Notes under the pieces: generated by a model
What the model was told of the DNA's origin: nothing
The model's input: the letters and a program-made list of their open reading frames with translations, nothing else
The model's database searches: none
Translations under genes and position numbers: made by a program
In this document: one piece after another, positions 5,994 through 8,621 of the stretch
How positions within the stretch are numbered: the stretch's first letter is position 1
Layout of the letters: the number at the start of each line of letters is the position of its first letter
NCBI GenBank assembly: GCA_001824635.1
Contig: MHYB01000114.1
Coordinates: 938-9,558 of the forward strand
Direction of reading: 5' to 3'
Source of the DNA: Planctomycetes bacterium GWF2_50_10
Lineage (GTDB): Bacteria; Planctomycetota; Phycisphaerae; Sedimentisphaerales; GWF2-50-10
Length of the DNA stretch: 8,621 bases

Positions 5994-6816
5994 ACTTTAG
6001 TCTGGAAAGTACGTTTGTCTGGTACGGGGCGGGGCCGAGGTCTTTTGCGGCTACGAGGGGGTAGCGCTGGTTGATCCACTTCTGTATGTCCTGGAGCCTG
6101 TTTTCGGGGCTGGGGTGCGTGGAGAGAAAACTTATGCCGCCTGAACCGCCTTCGCTTTCCAGTATCTGCATTACCTGGAGCATGCCTTTTGGTGAGTAAC
6201 CCGCTTTGACCATGAAATCAAGACCGACCGAATCGGCCTCTGTTTCGTCGGTGCGGCTGTATTTGAGCGTTATAAGCTGTGAGCCTATCTGTGCTACTTG
6301 CGTGACCATCTGGCCTTTTTCACCGGCAGCGACGGAAACGGTTGAGAGGATCAGGCCCATACCGATCTGGTTACCCATTTGCTTTGCGGAGTGCTGCTGG
6401 GTTACATGGGCGCTTTCGTGTGCGAGGATAGCGGCAAGCTGGGCCTCGTTTTTGAGCTGTTTGAGCATGCCTTTAGTAATAAAGACGTAGCCACCGGGTA
6501 ATGCAAAGGCGTTTACCATTGGGTCATTGAGGGCTTCAAATTTAAACTCGAAATCCTTTGAGCCGGTAGCGGTGGCGATTTTCTGGCCGACCTGGCTGAT
6601 ATAGCTTTGGAGCTGCTGATCCTGAATGGGGCCGCCAAGCTGTTTGCGGATCTCTGGGGCGTATTCGCTGCCTATTTTCTTTTGTTCTTCTGTCCCTGGA
6701 GCAAGTCCAAGCGCACTGAAGCCGACAAACTGCTGCTCGCCTGTTATTGGATTGGTTTCACATCCGCCAGACAGGATGGCCAGACAAAGGCCACAAATGA
6801 GCGATATTTTATACAT
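5992..6816 (-). CDS. M48 family metalloprotease, probable lipoprotein (LoiP/YcaL/BepA-like)
   Basis: A 274-residue zinc endopeptidase of the M48 family; relatives such as E. coli LoiP, YcaL and BepA degrade or help assemble outer-membrane proteins. The N terminus is a short hydrophobic signal ending in LSGGC, with a candidate lipidated Cys at 19. The lipobox is non-canonical, with Ser rather than Leu at -3. The zinc motif HEXXH is H133-E-S-A-H137, preceded by the usual NAFALPGGYVFITKGML (102-118). The third ligand is probably E193 in ETEAD, and the conserved STHPSPENRL lies at 232-241. Length fits the short single-domain members without TPR repeats. The ATG at 6816 has a good ribosome binding site, AAAGGGA, about 5 nt upstream. 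It stands alone, divergent from the small membrane protein gene, and its stop codon touches a palindromic repeat. Confidence 0.92.
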   Translation of the reverse strand: MYKISLICGLCLAILSGGCETNPITGEQQFVGFSALGLAPGTEEQKKIGSEYAPEIRKQLGGPIQDQQLQSYISQVGQKIATATGSKDFEFKFEALNDPMVNAFALPGGYVFITKGMLKQLKNEAQLAAILAHESAHVTQQHSAKQMGNQIGMGLILSTVSVAAGEKGQMVTQVAQIGSQLITLKYSRTDETEADSVGLDFMVKAGYSPKGMLQVMQILESEGGSGGISFLSTHPSPENRLQDIQKWINQRYPLVAAKDLGPAPYQTNVLSRLK

Positions 6817-6855
6817 GGCATTCCCTTTCTTAATTCAAGTAAACGCAAATAAAGT

Positions 6856-6884
6856 TTGACGTACAGTGACTATGCGTATATTTT
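6856..6884 (+). promoter_or_regulatory. Promoter for the small membrane protein and DUF1646 operon
   Basis: TTGACG (6856-6861, five of six) is followed after 17 bp by TATTTT (6879-6884); an alternative -10, TATATT at 6877-6882, has a closer sequence match but only 15-bp spacing. Transcription would start near 6889-6891, only a few nucleotides before the ATG at 6895. That implies a leaderless or nearly leaderless mRNA. Confidence 0.55.
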
Positions 6885-6894
6885 TCTAACTCTT

Positions 6895-7176
6895 ATGGAC
6901 AAAAAAGACTATTCAAAAGAATTTTCCCAAACCGGGCAGGACTCATCAGAACCGAGTGGGCCTGCGGCGGCGTTTAAGGTCATTATTATCTTCCTTATAC
7001 CTATGGGTGTATTTATCGGCGCAGCGATTCTTTGCGATAAATTTCTCCCCGCTATTCCCGGTGCACGACGCGATCTAAAGCCGCTGGTCGGTTTTGTTAT
7101 ATCCGGCATCGTAACCGCGGCAGCTTTGTACCTGCTTAAAAGGATAAACCGGCATCTGGTAAAAAACAAGGTTTAG
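6895..7176 (+). CDS. Small two-helix membrane protein of unknown function
   Basis: A 93-residue protein that I do not recognise. The N-terminal 25 residues are hydrophilic and rich in Ser, Gln and Asp. Two hydrophobic segments follow at about 27-47 and 63-82, joined by a short loop containing CDKF and GARRD, with a basic C-terminal tail (KRINRHLVKNKV). The overall shape loosely resembles the C-terminal part of RseC-like proteins, but the match is too weak to name it. I chose the ATG at 6895 over an in-frame TTG at 6856 because that TTG is part of the apparent -35 box. No Shine-Dalgarno sequence is visible. The stop is 15 nt before the DUF1646 gene, so the two probably form an operon and may act in the same membrane process. 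Confidence 0.7.
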   Translation: MDKKDYSKEFSQTGQDSSEPSGPAAAFKVIIIFLIPMGVFIGAAILCDKFLPAIPGARRDLKPLVGFVISGIVTAAALYLLKRINRHLVKNKV

Positions 7177-7191
7177 ATTTAAAAAACAATT

Positions 7192-8247
7192 ATGGAACAT
7201 ATTCACATAGTCGGCGTGCTTGCAGCGATAATGGGCATTGTACTTCTTTTGCCTTTGTTTTCAAAACGCATAGAAGAGGAGCTTGAGGGGTTTCTGTTCG
7301 TTATGGGTGTGGTTTCGGTAAGTGTCGCGGGTCTTTGGAGCTGGCACCTGGTACTTACTACGCTTGAGGAGCCGCTTGCGATAACGGCAGCTGTACTAGC
7401 TGCGGGCTTGCTGTTCAAGGCGACGTGTTCGAAGATCACGGCTATGACGCATGCAATGGTTGATAAGCTGGGGATGAGGGTAGTTTTAGTATTCCTGATC
7501 ACCGGGCTGGGGCTGCTTTCGAGCGTGATAACCGCGGTGATCGCGGCGCTGATACTGGCGGAGATCACGAGTTCGTTTAAACTTAGTCGAGATATAAAGA
7601 TCCGCATCGTGGTAATCGGATGCTTTGCTATCGGCCTTGGGGCGGTGCTTACGCCTTTGGGCGAGCCGTTGTCGACCATAGCAGTTTCAAAACTCGCAGG
7701 AGAACCTTACCACGCCGGGTTTTTGTTTCTGTTCAAACTTTTGGGTATATGGGTGATTCCGGCGGTGGCGGCAATGGGCGTACTGGCGGCTATCATGGTC
7801 TCGCCTAAGCATGTAGATCATACGATAGTTGCGCATCAGCATGATTCGCTGCGGGACGTGTTTATGCGGGCTTTGCGGGTGTATATATTCGTGATGGGTC
7901 TGCTGCTGCTTGGCACGGGCATATCCCCGATAGTGGACGAATACATTTCCAATGTGCCGCCTGATGTGCTGTACTGGATCAATATTGTTTCCGCTGCGCT
8001 GGATAACGCTACGCTTACGGCTGCGGAGATCTCGACGACGTTATCAGAGGATGCGATACGGAATTTGCTGCTGGGTCTGCTCATCAGCGGAGGAATCCTG
8101 ATTCCCGGCAATATTCCCAACATAATCTGCGCGAATAAGCTTAAGATCAAGAGCAAGGAATGGGCGGCATTGGGGGTTCCGCTTGGGCTTGCTATGATGG
8201 TCATAGTTTTCATGCTGCTGATATTGCTCAGGACGCCTGGTAAGTAG
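7192..8247 (+). CDS. DUF1646 family protein, putative ion transporter
   Basis: A 351-residue polytopic membrane protein that I place in DUF1646, a family grouped with the ion transporter (NhaD/ArsB/SLC13-like) superfamily. Members are annotated as putative cation transporters without firm substrate evidence. Two internal motif regions resemble the two pseudo-symmetric halves of this fold: LTPLGEPLSTI (153-163) in the first half, and SAALDNATLTAAE (267-279) with PGNIPNIICANKLKIKSKEW (305-324) in the second. A soluble loop rich in His (about 205-220: KHVDHTIVAHQHD) lies between the halves. About ten hydrophobic segments are visible. The ATG at 7192 is preceded by an A-rich stretch and no Shine-Dalgarno sequence. 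It follows the small membrane protein by 15 nt; no terminator is seen after it before the next promoter at 8263. Confidence 0.82.
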   Translation: MEHIHIVGVLAAIMGIVLLLPLFSKRIEEELEGFLFVMGVVSVSVAGLWSWHLVLTTLEEPLAITAAVLAAGLLFKATCSKITAMTHAMVDKLGMRVVLVFLITGLGLLSSVITAVIAALILAEITSSFKLSRDIKIRIVVIGCFAIGLGAVLTPLGEPLSTIAVSKLAGEPYHAGFLFLFKLLGIWVIPAVAAMGVLAAIMVSPKHVDHTIVAHQHDSLRDVFMRALRVYIFVMGLLLLGTGISPIVDEYISNVPPDVLYWINIVSAALDNATLTAAEISTTLSEDAIRNLLLGLLISGGILIPGNIPNIICANKLKIKSKEWAALGVPLGLAMMVIVFMLLILLRTPGK

Positions 8248-8262
8248 CATAAATTTAGTGTC

Positions 8263-8291
8263 TTGCAGTCGGGATATCAATTGGCTATAAT
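8263..8291 (+). promoter_or_regulatory. Sigma-70 promoter for the CoA activase gene
   Basis: TTGCAG (8263-8268) and a perfect TATAAT (8286-8291) are separated by exactly 17 bp. The start would be near 8298, about 45 nt before the first ATG at 8343. It lies 15 bp after the stop codon of the DUF1646 gene, so the activase has its own promoter even though it lies on the same strand. Confidence 0.7.
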
Positions 8292-8342
8292 CTGGGGCGG
8301 GTTTTTACATTGTTAGTTTAGGAATTTAGGCACTAATGGGGT

Positions 8343-8621
8343 ATGACAATGGACTTAACTTCGAGGCGGGTTTCGATAAATAAGACATCGGATACGGATT
8401 TGGGCAGGCCAGGGTTTGGGGCGGGGCAGTTGGATCTGGGCATAGATGTGGGGTCGACAAGTTCGGACCTGGTGCTGCTCAATTCGGCTCGGGAGGTGAT
8501 CTATAAAGATTACCGGAGGACGATGGGCCGGCCGGTGGAGATAGTGCGGGGGCAGCTTGCGGATATGCTGCTGGAATTTGATGCGGAAACGATAGGGTTT
8601 TGCTGTTTTACGGGATCGGCG
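8343..8621 (+). CDS. BadF/BadG/BcrA/BcrD-type CoA-enzyme activase ATPase, 5' end only
   Basis: The first 93 codons of an ASKHA-fold ATPase, running off the right edge. The phosphate-1 motif is LGIDVGSTSSDLVLL (32-46), followed by EVIYKDYRRTMGRPVE and a FTGSA segment at the edge. This order is that of activators of 2-hydroxyacyl-CoA dehydratases and benzoyl-CoA reductases. Known members are dimers bridged by a 4Fe-4S cluster that use ATP to inject an electron into the partner enzyme. The YRR-x-x-GRP-x-E segment makes me think of the long fused activases, but the length is not visible. An in-frame TAA at 8334-8336 means the start is 8343 or 8349; GGGG at 8338-8341 sits better before 8349. The first 30 residues are polar and precede the fold. 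Confidence 0.82.
   Translation, partial: MTMDLTSRRVSINKTSDTDLGRPGFGAGQLDLGIDVGSTSSDLVLLNSAREVIYKDYRRTMGRPVEIVRGQLADMLLEFDAETIGFCCFTGSA

Noticed and set aside
5809..6000. 63-codon plus-strand open frame crossing both palindromic repeats
   Set aside because: It consists mostly of repeat and hairpin sequence, has no ribosome binding site and runs convergent into the M48 stop.
6856..6894. TTG start adding 13 residues to the small membrane protein
   Set aside because: The TTG is the first half of the apparent TTGACG -35 box, and an ATG follows at 6895 at the expected transcription start.

Overview
The window reads as a chromosomal housekeeping segment from a bacterium of moderate GC content. I favour a member of the Planctomycetota, possibly Phycisphaerae-like. 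The grounds are an AlaRS with a Cys/His-rich insert, a GluRS with a long insertion after KMSKR, several genes with poor or absent Shine-Dalgarno sequences, and intergenic palindromic repeats that I associate from memory with such genomes. The taxonomic call is an inference and was not tested by search. I see no CRISPR array, tRNA, rRNA, insertion sequence or phage module, and no defence-type or otherwise clearly new protein system.

Layout. Positions 1-1311 (minus strand) hold gltX, cut by the left edge. Positions 1491-4199 (plus) hold a complete alaS. The two tRNA synthetase genes diverge from a 179-bp spacer whose candidate -35 boxes nearly touch. A membrane acyltransferase of the DUF5009/HGSNAT-like family (4220-5314) follows alaS by 20 nt and is probably cotranscribed.

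Positions 5315-5991 encode no convincing protein. This gap starts with a strong sigma-70 type promoter with an AT-rich upstream region. The promoter is followed by a ~194-nt rod-shaped structured RNA with a central bubble, best explained as 6S RNA (ssrS), and by an intrinsic terminator. The rest of the gap is a mosaic of short palindromes. These include two copies of a 32-bp palindromic repeat exactly 82 bp apart, the second of which runs into the stop codon of the next gene.

Positions 5992-6816 (minus) encode an M48 metalloprotease with a lipoprotein-like N terminus. Diverging from it are a 93-residue two-helix membrane protein (6895-7176), probably translated from a nearly leaderless mRNA, and a DUF1646 ion-transporter-superfamily protein (7192-8247). 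A further promoter at 8263-8291 drives a BadF/BcrA-type CoA-enzyme activase ATPase (from 8343) that runs off the right edge.

Functionally, the left half is translation (charging of Glu and Ala). The centre probably carries the global transcription regulator 6S RNA. The right half is cell-envelope quality control, ion transport and the beginning of an anaerobic-metabolism type ATPase. The most useful observations are the unlabelled 6S-like RNA gene, the back-to-back synthetase promoters, the GluRS and AlaRS insertions and the palindromic repeat pair.
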